Below are positions 17,922 through 26,238 of a DNA stretch of 64,000 nt, one piece after another. The translations under genes and the position numbers were made by a program. This DNA comes from Elusimicrobiaceae bacterium. GTDB lineage: Bacteria; Elusimicrobiota; Elusimicrobia; Elusimicrobiales; Elusimicrobiaceae. The stretch covers positions 124,001 through 188,000 of the forward strand of contig JAFZUQ010000008.1 in assembly GCA_017618215.1 (NCBI GenBank), read 5' to 3'. Position 1 is the stretch's first letter, and the number at the start of each line of letters is the position of its first letter. The notes beneath the pieces were generated by a model, which ran no database searches, was not told the origin of the DNA, and worked only from the letters and a program-made list of their open reading frames with translations.

Positions 17922-17933
17922 ATATAAATTATA
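17922..17933 (-). promoter_or_regulatory. -10 box of the 17921 gene
   Basis: TATAAT on the minus strand at 17933-17928, 6 nt from the ATG. It comes directly after the T-run of the upstream terminator (TTTTTTTGTATAAT), so terminator tail and promoter are fused. Confidence 0.55.
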
Positions 17934-17934
17934 C

Positions 17935-17969
17935 AAAAAAATAACCCCCTAAATTTTGGGGGTTATTTT
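17935..17969 (-). terminator. Rho-independent terminator of the ECF-vWA operon
   Basis: ATAACCCCC (17941-17949) and GGGGGTTAT (17958-17966) form a 9 bp stem around an 8 nt loop. On the minus strand a run of seven T's follows. It lies 17 nt after the stop at 17986. Confidence 0.9.
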
Positions 17970-17985
17970 GTAGTAAATACGGTTA

Positions 17986-18537
17986 TTATAATAAAGGTAA
18001 TTTAACTTGGAAGCGCTCACCTTTATATACAAGCCATACAGAATCAGTTGTAACGGATACAACTTTGATTTTAAACTTTTCCGGGTTATAATCAATGTCG
18101 CAGCCTTCCAAATCTTTGGCAAGAACAATCGGCACAACAAATTTGCTGCCTTTAGAAAGAATTTGCCCGTTAATTATTGCATCACGCCCCATAATACCGT
18201 CAAGATTTATATTAGTATTAACTAATCTTGCGGGGTGGCGTTTCATTTCATCACACAATAATTTTTTGCGCAATATTTCTTTTTGCTGTTCTTCCCATGC
18301 AATCCTTGCCGCATTTTCCGCCGCTTTTCTTGCATTTTCCGCGGCTATTTTGTCTGCCTCTATTTTATCAGCCTCTTGTTGGGAAATGAAGGGGCTTTTT
18401 GTGGTAGAAGGCAAATCAAATGTAACCTTTTTTACGGGTAAAACATTTGCCGCTTTTGTAGTAGTCTTTGTATCTTGTGCAATTACTAAAAGCGGGAAAC
18501 CTAAAACTAATAAACTTAACAATAATTTCTTTTTCAT
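17986..18537 (-). CDS. Hypothetical periplasmic protein with coiled-coil segment
   Basis: 183 residues; no family recognised with confidence. Signal peptide (LLLSLLVLGFPLLVIA, cleavage before QDTK), a Thr/Lys-rich stretch, a charged alanine-rich coiled coil (about 52-95, EADKIAAENARKAAEN), then a C-terminal beta-rich domain (about 105-183) with two cysteines, LLCDEMK and EGCDID. The C-terminal part (GRDAIINGQILSKGSKF, VWLVYKGERFQVKLPLL) resembles small OB-like or PilP-like periplasmic modules, but that is a guess. It overlaps the vWA gene by 4 nt, so it is the third member of the ECF sigma-vWA operon. Confidence 0.75.
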   Translation of the reverse strand: MKKKLLLSLLVLGFPLLVIAQDTKTTTKAANVLPVKKVTFDLPSTTKSPFISQQEADKIEADKIAAENARKAAENAARIAWEEQQKEILRKKLLCDEMKRHPARLVNTNINLDGIMGRDAIINGQILSKGSKFVVPIVLAKDLEGCDIDYNPEKFKIKVVSVTTDSVWLVYKGERFQVKLPLL

Positions 18538-20621
18538 AATACTACCTCCTTGTGAATCCTTTCCGTTTCCTTAGGAAAAGACTCATATAAAGACATAATT
18601 TTAACAAAGTCCGCCCTGTAACCATCGGCATCTTCGCCTTTGGCTTTGCGTGCTGTTTCAATAACTTTTGTGAGGTCAGTTTCTTTTGAATATCTGCTGC
18701 CTTTTAAAAGTTCTGCAAAAGCGGCAACGCTTAAAGCAAAGCGGGTGTCATCGGAAGTCTTATCAAAAGCCAAATAATCTTTTTCTTTTAAGACTTTGCT
18801 CATAAGTTTGCTTGTATCGCCGTCCGGCTCTTTGTAGCGGAGTTTGACTGTTAGCATTTCATCACTGTCCACCCCTTTGGGTTCTTTTTTAGCACTGTAT
18901 TTAAGTTCGTCAATACCTGCAAGGCCATCCGGCATTTTTACACCGGTCGGAACAATTTCATAAATGACCGTTACCGTATGCCCGGCACCAAGTTCACCGG
19001 CATCTTTTGTGTCATCATTAAAATCTTGGTCATTTAATTTACGTTTTTCATAACCGATTAAGCGGTAAGCCTGCACTTTTGCCGGGTTAAATTCAACCTG
19101 GAATTTAACATCTTTTGCGATGGTAAATAAAGTTGCGCCGAAGTCTTTAACAAGTGCTTTTTTTGCTTCAAATAAGTCATTAATATAGGCATAGTTACCA
19201 TTGCCTTTATTGGCAAGTGTTTGAACTTTATCGTCTTTATAGTTACCCATACCAAAACCGAGTACGCTCAAAAACACACCGCTTTCTTTAGCTTCGGTTA
19301 TTTGCTTTTCAAGCCCGCCGAGTGAGGTATTGCCGATATTAAAATCACCGTCGGTTGCTAAAATTATGCGGATATTGCCGCCTTTAATAAAGTTCTTTTT
19401 GGCGATTTCATAGGCCCTTTTTAAACCTTCAGAGCCGTTTGTTCCGCCGCTTGCACGTAAACTTTCCATAGCAGATATTATGCGTTGTTTCCCGCCTTCT
19501 TCTTTAAGGGATGCGCCGTCTAAAACAACACTTGTGCCGTTTGCATAAGTTACTATGGAAACTTTATCCTGCGGCCTAAGTTTTTCAACGAGCATAGCAA
19601 ATGCTTTTTGTGCCAAAGGCAAGCGGTTTTGCCCGGACATTGAGCCTGAAACATCCACCAAAAATACCAAGTTTGAAGCAGGCAATTTATCCTTATCAAT
19701 ATCTTTTGCTTTTACGCCGATTTTGACAACTTGCAAATCTTCCGTCCACGGGGAATCTGTAAGTTCAGTAATAATATTTACAGGATCTTTGCTGCTTGCT
19801 TTCGGCGCGGCATAATCATAAGTAAAGTAATTGATAAATTCTTCCGTTCTGACTGCATCTTTATTGGGTTTTACGCCCCTTTCAATATCGCGGCGCACTA
19901 TATTATAAGAAGCGGTATCAACATCAGCAGAGAAAGTTGAAAGCGGTTCTTCCTTTACAAATTTGAAAGTATTACCTTCAAAAGATTTATAGCTTTCCGC
20001 GTTCATTGAATCATAATCGGCGGAGTATGAATAATGAGAGCCGGGGTAATAAGAAACTTTGCGCATTGCCATCATACGGCCGCCAAAAGATGCACCGCCG
20101 GCGGTACCTGCTTTAGCGGAAAAGTTAGCCATAGCAGCCCCGTCATAAGCAGCACGAGAATTCATGGATTCAAACCTCATTGACTGTTCTTCTTTTGCCG
20201 CTGCTATTCTTGCCTTTTCTTTTTCCATTCTTATTTTTTGGACATCAATTTCACCTTGAGAGAAGAAAGGATTTCTGTCTGATTTCTCTAACACGGTAGT
20301 AGGCAAAACTTCTTCGCCGGCATCTTTAACAAAGGCAGGGGTTTTAACTTCCTCTTTTGTTATTTCAGGTTTTTCGGTAACGGTTGTTACGGGTTGTTTG
20401 ATTTTGGGTTGTTCAATTTTCTTTTCGCGTTTGAAAACCGGAATCAGTAAGATACCGATTATACAAACCGTTCCTATTGCATAAATAAACTTTTTCATAG
20501 CGTATCTCCTATCGTCTGTTTTCAAAGACAGTTTGGAGTAAATACGATTTTGCCTTGCATTTTGTGGATCAAAATCAAGGGCGGAAAATTTGTTTTTAAT
20601 TTCTTCGTCCGTAAATCTCAT
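18534..20621 (-). CDS. YfbK-like von Willebrand factor A protein with N-terminal cytosolic tail and membrane anchor
   Basis: 695 residues. Order: cytosolic charged tail 1-42, one transmembrane segment about 44-63 (FIYAIGTVCIIGILLIPVF), a linker, a YfbK-type vWA-preceding domain about 210-300 (FSADVDTASYNIVRRDIERG), a vWA domain about 315-490 with an intact MIDAS (D323, S325, S327 in LVDVSGSMSG) and ATDGDFNIG, then a DUF3520-like C-terminal domain. The vWA part should sit in the periplasm and bind ligand through a metal. It overlaps the ECF sigma gene by ATGA. No separate anti-sigma gene exists in the operon, so the N-terminal tail may do that job (inference). Confidence 0.88.
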   Translation of the reverse strand: MRFTDEEIKNKFSALDFDPQNARQNRIYSKLSLKTDDRRYAMKKFIYAIGTVCIIGILLIPVFKREKKIEQPKIKQPVTTVTEKPEITKEEVKTPAFVKDAGEEVLPTTVLEKSDRNPFFSQGEIDVQKIRMEKEKARIAAAKEEQSMRFESMNSRAAYDGAAMANFSAKAGTAGGASFGGRMMAMRKVSYYPGSHYSYSADYDSMNAESYKSFEGNTFKFVKEEPLSTFSADVDTASYNIVRRDIERGVKPNKDAVRTEEFINYFTYDYAAPKASSKDPVNIITELTDSPWTEDLQVVKIGVKAKDIDKDKLPASNLVFLVDVSGSMSGQNRLPLAQKAFAMLVEKLRPQDKVSIVTYANGTSVVLDGASLKEEGGKQRIISAMESLRASGGTNGSEGLKRAYEIAKKNFIKGGNIRIILATDGDFNIGNTSLGGLEKQITEAKESGVFLSVLGFGMGNYKDDKVQTLANKGNGNYAYINDLFEAKKALVKDFGATLFTIAKDVKFQVEFNPAKVQAYRLIGYEKRKLNDQDFNDDTKDAGELGAGHTVTVIYEIVPTGVKMPDGLAGIDELKYSAKKEPKGVDSDEMLTVKLRYKEPDGDTSKLMSKVLKEKDYLAFDKTSDDTRFALSVAAFAELLKGSRYSKETDLTKVIETARKAKGEDADGYRADFVKIMSLYESFPKETERIHKEVVL

Positions 20622-21112
20622 AAACTCTCCATTTTTAACCTAATTTTATCCAAACTTCTTTTTAATATGGTGCCGACATTGCTTTCACTCAACCCCGACA
20701 CTTTTGCAATTTCCCTATTATTTAAAGAGGAAAAGAATTTTAAACTTATTAAATCTCTTTCTCTTTTATCAAGGTCTTGCAAACATTGGAAGAGGAGTTT
20801 TTTGTCTTCTTCCGAGGCAAGGTTTTCAAGCGGCTGTATTTCCAGATGTTGGTGTAATTCTTCTTTACCCGTTAAAGAAAAGAAGTTTTTTATAAAGTAT
20901 AATCTAAAGTAGCTGTTAACTTCATTTCTTGCGATAGTAAAGAGCCATTGTTCAATGTTGCCTTTGCTTTCGTCGTAAGAGGAAAATTTTTCTAATATCT
21001 TTTGCCAGATGTTTAGAGAAATATCCTCCGCCGTCGTTTCATTGCCTGTTCTTGAACAGACATAAGCAAATATACGCTTAAAATATGTTTTATAAGTTTC
21101 CTCAAAGTTCAT
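20618..21112 (-). CDS. ECF-type RNA polymerase sigma factor
   Basis: 164 residues, the length of a minimal ECF sigma factor. Region 2 (TYFKRIFAYVCSRTGNETTAEDISLNIWQKI, read as segments) and region 4 (RERDLISLKFFSSLNNREIAKVSGLSESNVG, a helix-turn-helix) are both visible, joined by a short linker. It is the first gene of a three-gene operon with the vWA protein and a periplasmic protein, and probably controls envelope functions. Its own upstream region has a housekeeping-type promoter (TGC-TATAAT at 21172-21164) about 50 nt before the ATG, with an AAGG site. Confidence 0.93.
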   Translation of the reverse strand: MNFEETYKTYFKRIFAYVCSRTGNETTAEDISLNIWQKILEKFSSYDESKGNIEQWLFTIARNEVNSYFRLYFIKNFFSLTGKEELHQHLEIQPLENLASEEDKKLLFQCLQDLDKRERDLISLKFFSSLNNREIAKVSGLSESNVGTILKRSLDKIRLKMESL

Positions 21113-21163
21113 AAGTACCTTGCTTCACTTAGTATACGCATGGGTTTTAAAAGTATCACAAAT

Positions 21164-21172
21164 ATTATAGCA
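21164..21172 (-). promoter_or_regulatory. Extended -10 promoter of the ECF sigma operon
   Basis: TGC-TATAAT on the minus strand at 21172-21164. The 5' UTR would be about 45 nt. A second TATACT lies nearer the gene and could be an alternative or auto-regulated start. Confidence 0.45.
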
Positions 21173-21265
21173 AATAGGAAGTTCGCAGTTTTTGTATAGT
21201 AAAGCCAAACCGTACATTTATACCCGGCAAAAAAATTAAAGATGCAAATTTCCCTTTAAATATTG

Positions 21266-21271
21266 TATAAT
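21266..21271 (+). promoter_or_regulatory. -10 box of rpmE
   Basis: TATAAT at 21266-21271, preceded by TG. Transcription would begin about 20 nt before the ATG at 21299. A GAGG Shine-Dalgarno lies at 21287-21290. Confidence 0.5.
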
Positions 21272-21298
21272 ATAACTAATCTATTTGAGGTTAATGAC

Positions 21299-21649
21299 AT
21301 GAAAGAAAATATACATCCTAAATACGAAGTTGTTGAAGTTACTTGCGCCTGTGGTGCAAAATTTAAAACACGCTCTACGATGAAAGCAGTAAAACTTGAT
21401 ATTTGCTCTGCTTGCCATCCTTTCTTTACCGGCAAACAAAAAATGTTGGATACCGAAGGCCGCGTTGAGAAATTTAACAAAAAATTTGCCGCAACTAAAG
21501 GTAAAACGGTTGCAAGAAAACCAAAAACCGAAGTCAAAGCAAAAGCAAAAAGAGCAGTCAAAAAAATCGGCCTTTCTACAGCACCTGTCAAACTCGCTGC
21601 TAAAAAGAAAGCCGCTGCTAAAAAAGACGCAAAAAAAGAAGCAAAATAG
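21299..21649 (+). CDS. rpmE: 50S ribosomal protein bL31 with Lys/Ala-rich extension
   Basis: 116 residues; bL31 is normally about 70. Residues 1-68 are a standard zinc-type L31 ([21 protein letters not shown], then [15 protein letters not shown]), with the four-cysteine CxC...CxxC zinc site intact. Residues about 70-116 are a lysine/alanine-rich tail of the kind that binds rRNA or other polyanions. The start at 21299 is chosen because GAGG lies 8 nt upstream and the family begins at MKxxIHP. It leads into prfA-prmC after an attenuator-like hairpin. Confidence 0.94.
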   Translation: MKENIHPKYEVVEVTCACGAKFKTRSTMKAVKLDICSACHPFFTGKQKMLDTEGRVEKFNKKFAATKGKTVARKPKTEVKAKAKRAVKKIGLSTAPVKLAAKKKAAAKKDAKKEAK

Positions 21650-21665
21650 CTTTTTAAATACTGAT

Positions 21666-21697
21666 AACAGGCCTCTTTTACGGAGGTCTGTTTGTTT
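21666..21697 (+). terminator. Terminator/attenuator between rpmE and prfA
   Basis: AACAGGCCTC (21666-21675) pairs with GAGGTCTGTT (21683-21692), one G-U wobble, 7 nt loop, followed by TTGTTTT. Likely limits read-through from the highly expressed rpmE into prfA. Confidence 0.75.
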
Positions 21698-21711
21698 TAT
21701 ATAGGTAATAT

Positions 21712-22770
21712 ATGGATATTTCAAAATATAAAAAAGAGTTTGAAGAAATCGAGCGCGAACTTGCCTCCGGCACAGTTGCGCCTGAAGTGTTTAAGGAAAA
21801 AACAAAACGCCATGCTTTTTTAGCCCTCATTATTGAAAAGGCGCAAGAGCTTGAGCAAGTTGAAAAGGCAATAGCGGGCGATAAAGAAATTATTGCAGAC
21901 GGCTCTGATAAAGAAATGGTTTCCCTTGCAGCCGCTGAACTTGCCGAGCTTGAAAATAAACCTGCTGAAATTATGAAGGAACTGCGCTTACTTGTTATTC
22001 CGCCGGATCCGAAAGACTCAAAAAATATTTACCTTGAAATACGCCCCGGCGCAGGGGGGGAGGAAAGCGCGCTTTTTGCCGCCGAACTTTTGCGTGTTTA
22101 TCAACATTTTGCACAAAATAAAGGCTGGAAAACCGAACTTTTGGAATATACCCCAACAGGTTTGCACGGTTGCAAATATGCAAGTATGTTTATTAAAGGT
22201 GACGGTGCTTATTCTTGGCTCCGCGACGAAGCCGGCACACACCGCGTGCAACGCGTGCCTGATACGGAAACATCCGGCCGCGTGCATACCTCAACAGTAA
22301 CCGTTGCAATTATGCCTGAAGCGCAAGATATTGATATTCAGTTAAACCCTGCCGATATTGAAATGGAAACATGCCGTTCCGGCGGCGCGGGCGGCCAAAA
22401 TGTTAACAAAGTGGAAACAGCTGTTCGCTTAATTCACAAGCCTACCGGCATTGTTGTTAGCTGCCGCGAAGAACGCCATCAAAATGCAAACCGCGAAAAG
22501 GCTTTAAGCATGTTAAAAGCAAAACTTTACCAAATGGAAGAAGAAAAACAAAATAAGGAAATTTACGACGCACGCAAAGCGCAAGTGGGTACCGGGGACA
22601 GGTCCGAAAAAATTCGTACTTACAACTTCCCGCAAAGCCGTGTTACCGACCATCGTTTAAATGAAAACTTTTATAATATCACCGAAATTATGGAAGGTAA
22701 TATTGAAAATATTTTGGAACTTCTCCGTAAAAAAAGAACAGAAGAAAAACTTAAAAACCTTGCTTTATAA
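21712..22770 (+). CDS. prfA: Peptide chain release factor 1
   Basis: 352-residue RF1 that terminates translation at UAA and UAG. The GGQ catalytic motif is present ([16 protein letters not shown], about residue 228). The codon-recognition tripeptide is PDT in [10 protein letters not shown], of the RF1 PxT type rather than the RF2 SPF. Only a weak AGG precedes the ATG. It overlaps prmC by one base (TAATG), tying RF1 to its methylase. Confidence 0.97.
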   Translation: MDISKYKKEFEEIERELASGTVAPEVFKEKTKRHAFLALIIEKAQELEQVEKAIAGDKEIIADGSDKEMVSLAAAELAELENKPAEIMKELRLLVIPPDPKDSKNIYLEIRPGAGGEESALFAAELLRVYQHFAQNKGWKTELLEYTPTGLHGCKYASMFIKGDGAYSWLRDEAGTHRVQRVPDTETSGRVHTSTVTVAIMPEAQDIDIQLNPADIEMETCRSGGAGGQNVNKVETAVRLIHKPTGIVVSCREERHQNANREKALSMLKAKLYQMEEEKQNKEIYDARKAQVGTGDRSEKIRTYNFPQSRVTDHRLNENFYNITEIMEGNIENILELLRKKRTEEKLKNLAL

Positions 22771-23603
22771 TGAAAACCGTCAAACAAGTAGTTTTTGAAG
22801 TTACAAATATTTTAAACTCCGCTAATGTGGCAGAAGCCGCCGCTAATGCGGAGTTTATTGTTTGCAATTTGCTCGGTAAAAGCAGAACGGAGATTTTGGC
22901 TTTCGGCTCATCAGTTTTTCCGAAGGAAAAAGAGAAAATTTTAAATTCTGTAATAAAACAAAAAATTGAAGGTAAACCTCTTGAATATATTTTTAATTCT
23001 GCTAGTTTTTTAGGCCGCAAATTTTATGTTGATGAACGTGTTTTAATACCGCGCTCGGAAACAGAAGAACTTGTTTTAAAAACACAAAAAAAACTTAAAA
23101 CTACACCAAAAAATATTTTAGATTTATGCACAGGCTCGGGGTGTATCGGTATAAGTTTGGCTTTAAATTTTCCGGTGGCGCAAGTAACTTGCAGTGATAT
23201 TTCCGCACCTGCTTTAGAAGTAGCAAAACAAAATGCAGCAACACACAAAGCAAAAATAAATTTCATTGAAAGTGATTTGTTTAATAATTTGCAAGGTAAA
23301 TTTGACCTTATTATCAGCAATCCGCCATATATAAAAGAAGATGATATAAAAACCTTATCTCCCGAAGTAAAAAAAGAGCCGCGCCTTGCCCAAATCGGTG
23401 GCAAAGAAGGTACAGAAATTATTGAAAAAATTATTCAAGCGGCGCCGAAATTTTTAGCACCCGGCGGCCTGCTTGCATTAGAAATAGGCGATAAAGAAGG
23501 TCAAAAAGTGCTACAATTTTTTAGTAGAGATATTTGGAGCAATTATATTTTAGCCCATGATTTTGCGGGCTTAGAACGCTACATTTTTGCGATAAAGCGT
23601 TAA
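22770..23603 (+). CDS. prmC: Peptide chain release factor N5-glutamine methyltransferase
   Basis: 277-residue SAM-dependent methylase that modifies the glutamine of the RF1/RF2 GGQ motif. An N-terminal helical domain, then the SAM motif DLCTGSGCIGISLAL and the catalytic NPPY in IISNPPYIKEDD. The one-base overlap with prfA is the usual arrangement. Length is normal. Confidence 0.96.
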   Translation: MKTVKQVVFEVTNILNSANVAEAAANAEFIVCNLLGKSRTEILAFGSSVFPKEKEKILNSVIKQKIEGKPLEYIFNSASFLGRKFYVDERVLIPRSETEELVLKTQKKLKTTPKNILDLCTGSGCIGISLALNFPVAQVTCSDISAPALEVAKQNAATHKAKINFIESDLFNNLQGKFDLIISNPPYIKEDDIKTLSPEVKKEPRLAQIGGKEGTEIIEKIIQAAPKFLAPGGLLALEIGDKEGQKVLQFFSRDIWSNYILAHDFAGLERYIFAIKR

Positions 23604-23611
23604 TTTTTTTA

Positions 23612-24628
23612 TTATTCCTTTGCCCCGGCGGCTTTTAAAAGTTCCGCAATTTCGGTATAATCATTATTGTCGGCAATATAAAGGGGTGTTTTTTCTTCTG
23701 AATTTTGTTCATTGACATTTGCACCTTTGTCTATCAGTAGTTTGACTATTTCCGGATTTCCTGTGTATACTGCTCTTGTAAGTACTGTTTCACACCACCA
23801 ACAAGAAGGTTGTTTAAAATCAAGATGAAAATTTACATCAGCTCCTTTATTAAGCAATAATTTTACAATTTCTATGCGATCATGGAATACTGCTGATTCT
23901 AACGCCGTACCTTCCGGTTCATGAAAACATATATTATCTTCACAGTTATAGGCGTCAGCCACGTTAACATCTGCACCTTTATCAAGCAAAAGTTTAACAA
24001 TTTCTGTATAGCCTTGTGCCACACCTTTTATTAAGGCAGTAGCCCCATGCCTTTCCTTTAAATTAATTTTTGCACCTTTATCGATTAACAATTTAACGAT
24101 TTCAAAATATCCTTTATATGCCGCTTTCATAAGAGCAGTAGAACCAGCCTCATTTTGAATATTTATATCTGCACCTTTATCAATTAATAGTTTGACAACT
24201 TTTAGATGTCCGTTATATGCTGCACGCATAAGTGGTGTACCGTTATCACGATCATACTGAAAATATTGTTCCACTTGCTCATCTGAATCTTCACAATAAT
24301 CTTCTCCGCAATACCAACCAGTTCCATCATTTGGTTGCATGTAATTTACATCTACCCCGGCATCAAGCAGTTTTTCAACTTGTTTTATATCGCCGTAAGC
24401 AGCTGCTTCACCTAAAGATTTATATTCAGTATTGCTTGTTTCTTCAGCATTATCATCCGCTATATTTTCAGAATCATTTTCTTTAATATTTTGTGAATGG
24501 TGATTCGTTGTGTTTTCCTCTACTTTAGTTTCATTAACCGGTTGTTCCGGTTTTGTGGCTTGTTCATCCTTTTTATTACATGCCAAAAGTAAATTACAAA
24601 CACATAAAAATATTAAAAGTTTTTTCAT
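23612..24628 (-). CDS. Ankyrin-repeat lipoprotein
   Basis: 338 residues. Signal peptide with lipobox NLLLAC (Cys17). A low-complexity acidic/Asn-rich stretch (about 20-70) is followed by about seven ankyrin repeats (EAAAYGDIKQVEKLLDAGVDVN; TPLMRAAYNGHLKVVKLLIDKGADIN; and so on). Two repeats carry inserted loops with cysteines (WYCGEDYCED; YNCEDNICF; PSCWWCE) that could form disulfides in the periplasm. A protein-protein binding role is likely; the partner is unknown. It is inserted convergently between prmC and murA. Confidence 0.9.
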   Translation of the reverse strand: MKKLLIFLCVCNLLLACNKKDEQATKPEQPVNETKVEENTTNHHSQNIKENDSENIADDNAEETSNTEYKSLGEAAAYGDIKQVEKLLDAGVDVNYMQPNDGTGWYCGEDYCEDSDEQVEQYFQYDRDNGTPLMRAAYNGHLKVVKLLIDKGADINIQNEAGSTALMKAAYKGYFEIVKLLIDKGAKINLKERHGATALIKGVAQGYTEIVKLLLDKGADVNVADAYNCEDNICFHEPEGTALESAVFHDRIEIVKLLLNKGADVNFHLDFKQPSCWWCETVLTRAVYTGNPEIVKLLIDKGANVNEQNSEEKTPLYIADNNDYTEIAELLKAAGAKE

Positions 24629-24974
24629 AAATTCTCCGTTATTTTTATTTTTGCAAATTTTTTACTTATAAATAAATTCTACAATTTATCTTCTAAATTT
24701 GCTATTATTTTTTTAAGGTTAAGAAGTTGGTTTTATTTAATAATTTAAAGTTTATTTAATAAAAGCGAAAAAGAATAATATCGCGCCGCGCAGAAAATTT
24801 AAGATGATTTTTAATTTTTATCTGACGACGTGTACCAAGAAGTAAAACGAGCGTAGCGAGTTTGCGGTACTCTAGGAAGATAAAAATAAAAAAGGGTTTA
24901 AATTTACAAGCGCGTTTTGCGCGTTCGTTAGCATAATTCGTAACGTAAACACGTAAAACAAAAGGAGAGTTAAA
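24629..24974. other. 346 bp intergenic region between the ankyrin lipoprotein gene and murA
   Basis: AT-rich; divergent upstream regions of two genes. It contains copy 2 of the dispersed palindromic repeat (24813-24888), a block at 24931-24959 that matches 11052-11073, and the AAGGAG ribosome-binding site of murA. A CGGAG site serves the ankyrin gene. I see no convincing ORF or RNA gene. Confidence 0.6.
24813..24888 (+). repeat. Dispersed palindromic intergenic repeat, copy 2
   Basis: Matches the reverse complement of 10921-10997, with GTACC at 24832 and GGTAC ending at 24870, 39 bp apart as in copy 1. The core GAGCGTAGCGA differs from copy 1 by one base. The downstream flank, GCATA...CGTAAAAC (24931-24959), is shared with copy 1 in direct orientation. 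Confidence 0.65.
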
Positions 24975-26237
24975 ATGGATCAATTTATCATAAACGGTGG
25001 CAGGAAATTAAAAGGAACAGTGGAAATCGGCGGTTCAAAAAATGCTGCCTTACCTATCTTAATTGCAACGCTTTTGACAGACGAAAAATGCGTTATAAAA
25101 CGTGTCCCCAAACTGCGCGACATCAATACAACAATAAAAATTTTGGAAGCACTCGGTAAAAAAGTTACTTTTGAAAACGGCACTTGCACGATAACAAAAC
25201 AAACCGCTTTAAAAATGAAATTGCCTTATGATTTAGTCAAACAAATGCGTGCAAGTTTCTGGGTTGCAGGCCCGCTTTTGGCACGCAAAAAACATGCGGA
25301 AATTGCTTTACCCGGCGGTTGCGCCATCGGCGTAAGGCCGGTTGATATTCACTTAAAAGGTTTTAAAAAACTCGGCGCAAAAGTAATTTTAAATGAGGGT
25401 AATATCGTCTTAAAAGCAAAAAAACTTGCACCCACAAAAATTATTTTGAGTTTCCCAAGCGTCGGCGCAACGCAAAATTTACTGATGTGCGCAAGTTTAA
25501 TTAAAGGCAAAACTATTTTTGAAAATATTGCACGTGAGCCTGAAGTCTTTGACCTTATAAATGCCCTTAAAACCATGGGCGCAAAAATTTGTATGGACCA
25601 GCAGGGCCGCCTTATTGTTGACGGTGTAGAAAAGTTAAAAGGCATGAATCACACCGTCTGTGCAGACCGTATACAAACAGGGACTTTCTTAATTGCAGGT
25701 GCCATAACTAAAGGGGAAATTACCGTCAAAAATTGTGTGCCGGAAGATAATGAAATTTTGCTTGAATATTTGCAAGAAGCCGGCGCAAAAATTACAACGG
25801 GCAAGGACTGGGTTAAAATAAAAGCACCAAAAACAATTAAACCCGTAAATATTAAAACTGCACCTTTTCCGGGTTTTGCGACGGATTTGCAGGCCCCTTG
25901 GCTTGCTTTAATGACTTTGGCAAAAGGCAGTACCGAAGTTAGCGAAGATATTTTTGAAAACCGCTTTATGCATGCACCGGAACTTGTCAGAATGGGCGCA
26001 AATATTGTTATTGAAAAAAATGTAGCCAAAGTTACCGGTGTTACAAAACTCACGCCGGCAACGGTTATGGCCTCTGATTTACGCGGCGGAGCGGCTTTGG
26101 TGCTTGCGGCTTTGGCGGCAAAAGGGCAAAGCTGTGTTGAGCGTGTTTATCATATCGACCGCGGTTATGAGGAATTTGAGCAAAAACTAACTGCGCTCGG
26201 TGCAAAAATTAAACGTTATAACCCCGTACAAATTTAG
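24975..26237 (+). CDS. murA: UDP-N-acetylglucosamine 1-carboxyvinyltransferase
   Basis: 420-residue enzyme that transfers enolpyruvate from PEP to UDP-GlcNAc, the first committed step of peptidoglycan synthesis. Start FIINGGRKLKGTVEIGGSKNA is the family signature. The catalytic cysteine (target of fosfomycin) is present at about C116 in GGCAIGVRPVD. Good AAGGAG site. The folC gene begins 1 nt after its stop. Confidence 0.97.
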   Translation: MDQFIINGGRKLKGTVEIGGSKNAALPILIATLLTDEKCVIKRVPKLRDINTTIKILEALGKKVTFENGTCTITKQTALKMKLPYDLVKQMRASFWVAGPLLARKKHAEIALPGGCAIGVRPVDIHLKGFKKLGAKVILNEGNIVLKAKKLAPTKIILSFPSVGATQNLLMCASLIKGKTIFENIAREPEVFDLINALKTMGAKICMDQQGRLIVDGVEKLKGMNHTVCADRIQTGTFLIAGAITKGEITVKNCVPEDNEILLEYLQEAGAKITTGKDWVKIKAPKTIKPVNIKTAPFPGFATDLQAPWLALMTLAKGSTEVSEDIFENRFMHAPELVRMGANIVIEKNVAKVTGVTKLTPATVMASDLRGGAALVLAALAAKGQSCVERVYHIDRGYEEFEQKLTALGAKIKRYNPVQI

Positions 26238-26238
26238 T

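Noticed and set aside
24931-24959. GCATA...CGTAAAAC block as a promoter for murA
   Set aside because: No acceptable -10/-35 pair could be fitted; kept only as part of the repeat context.
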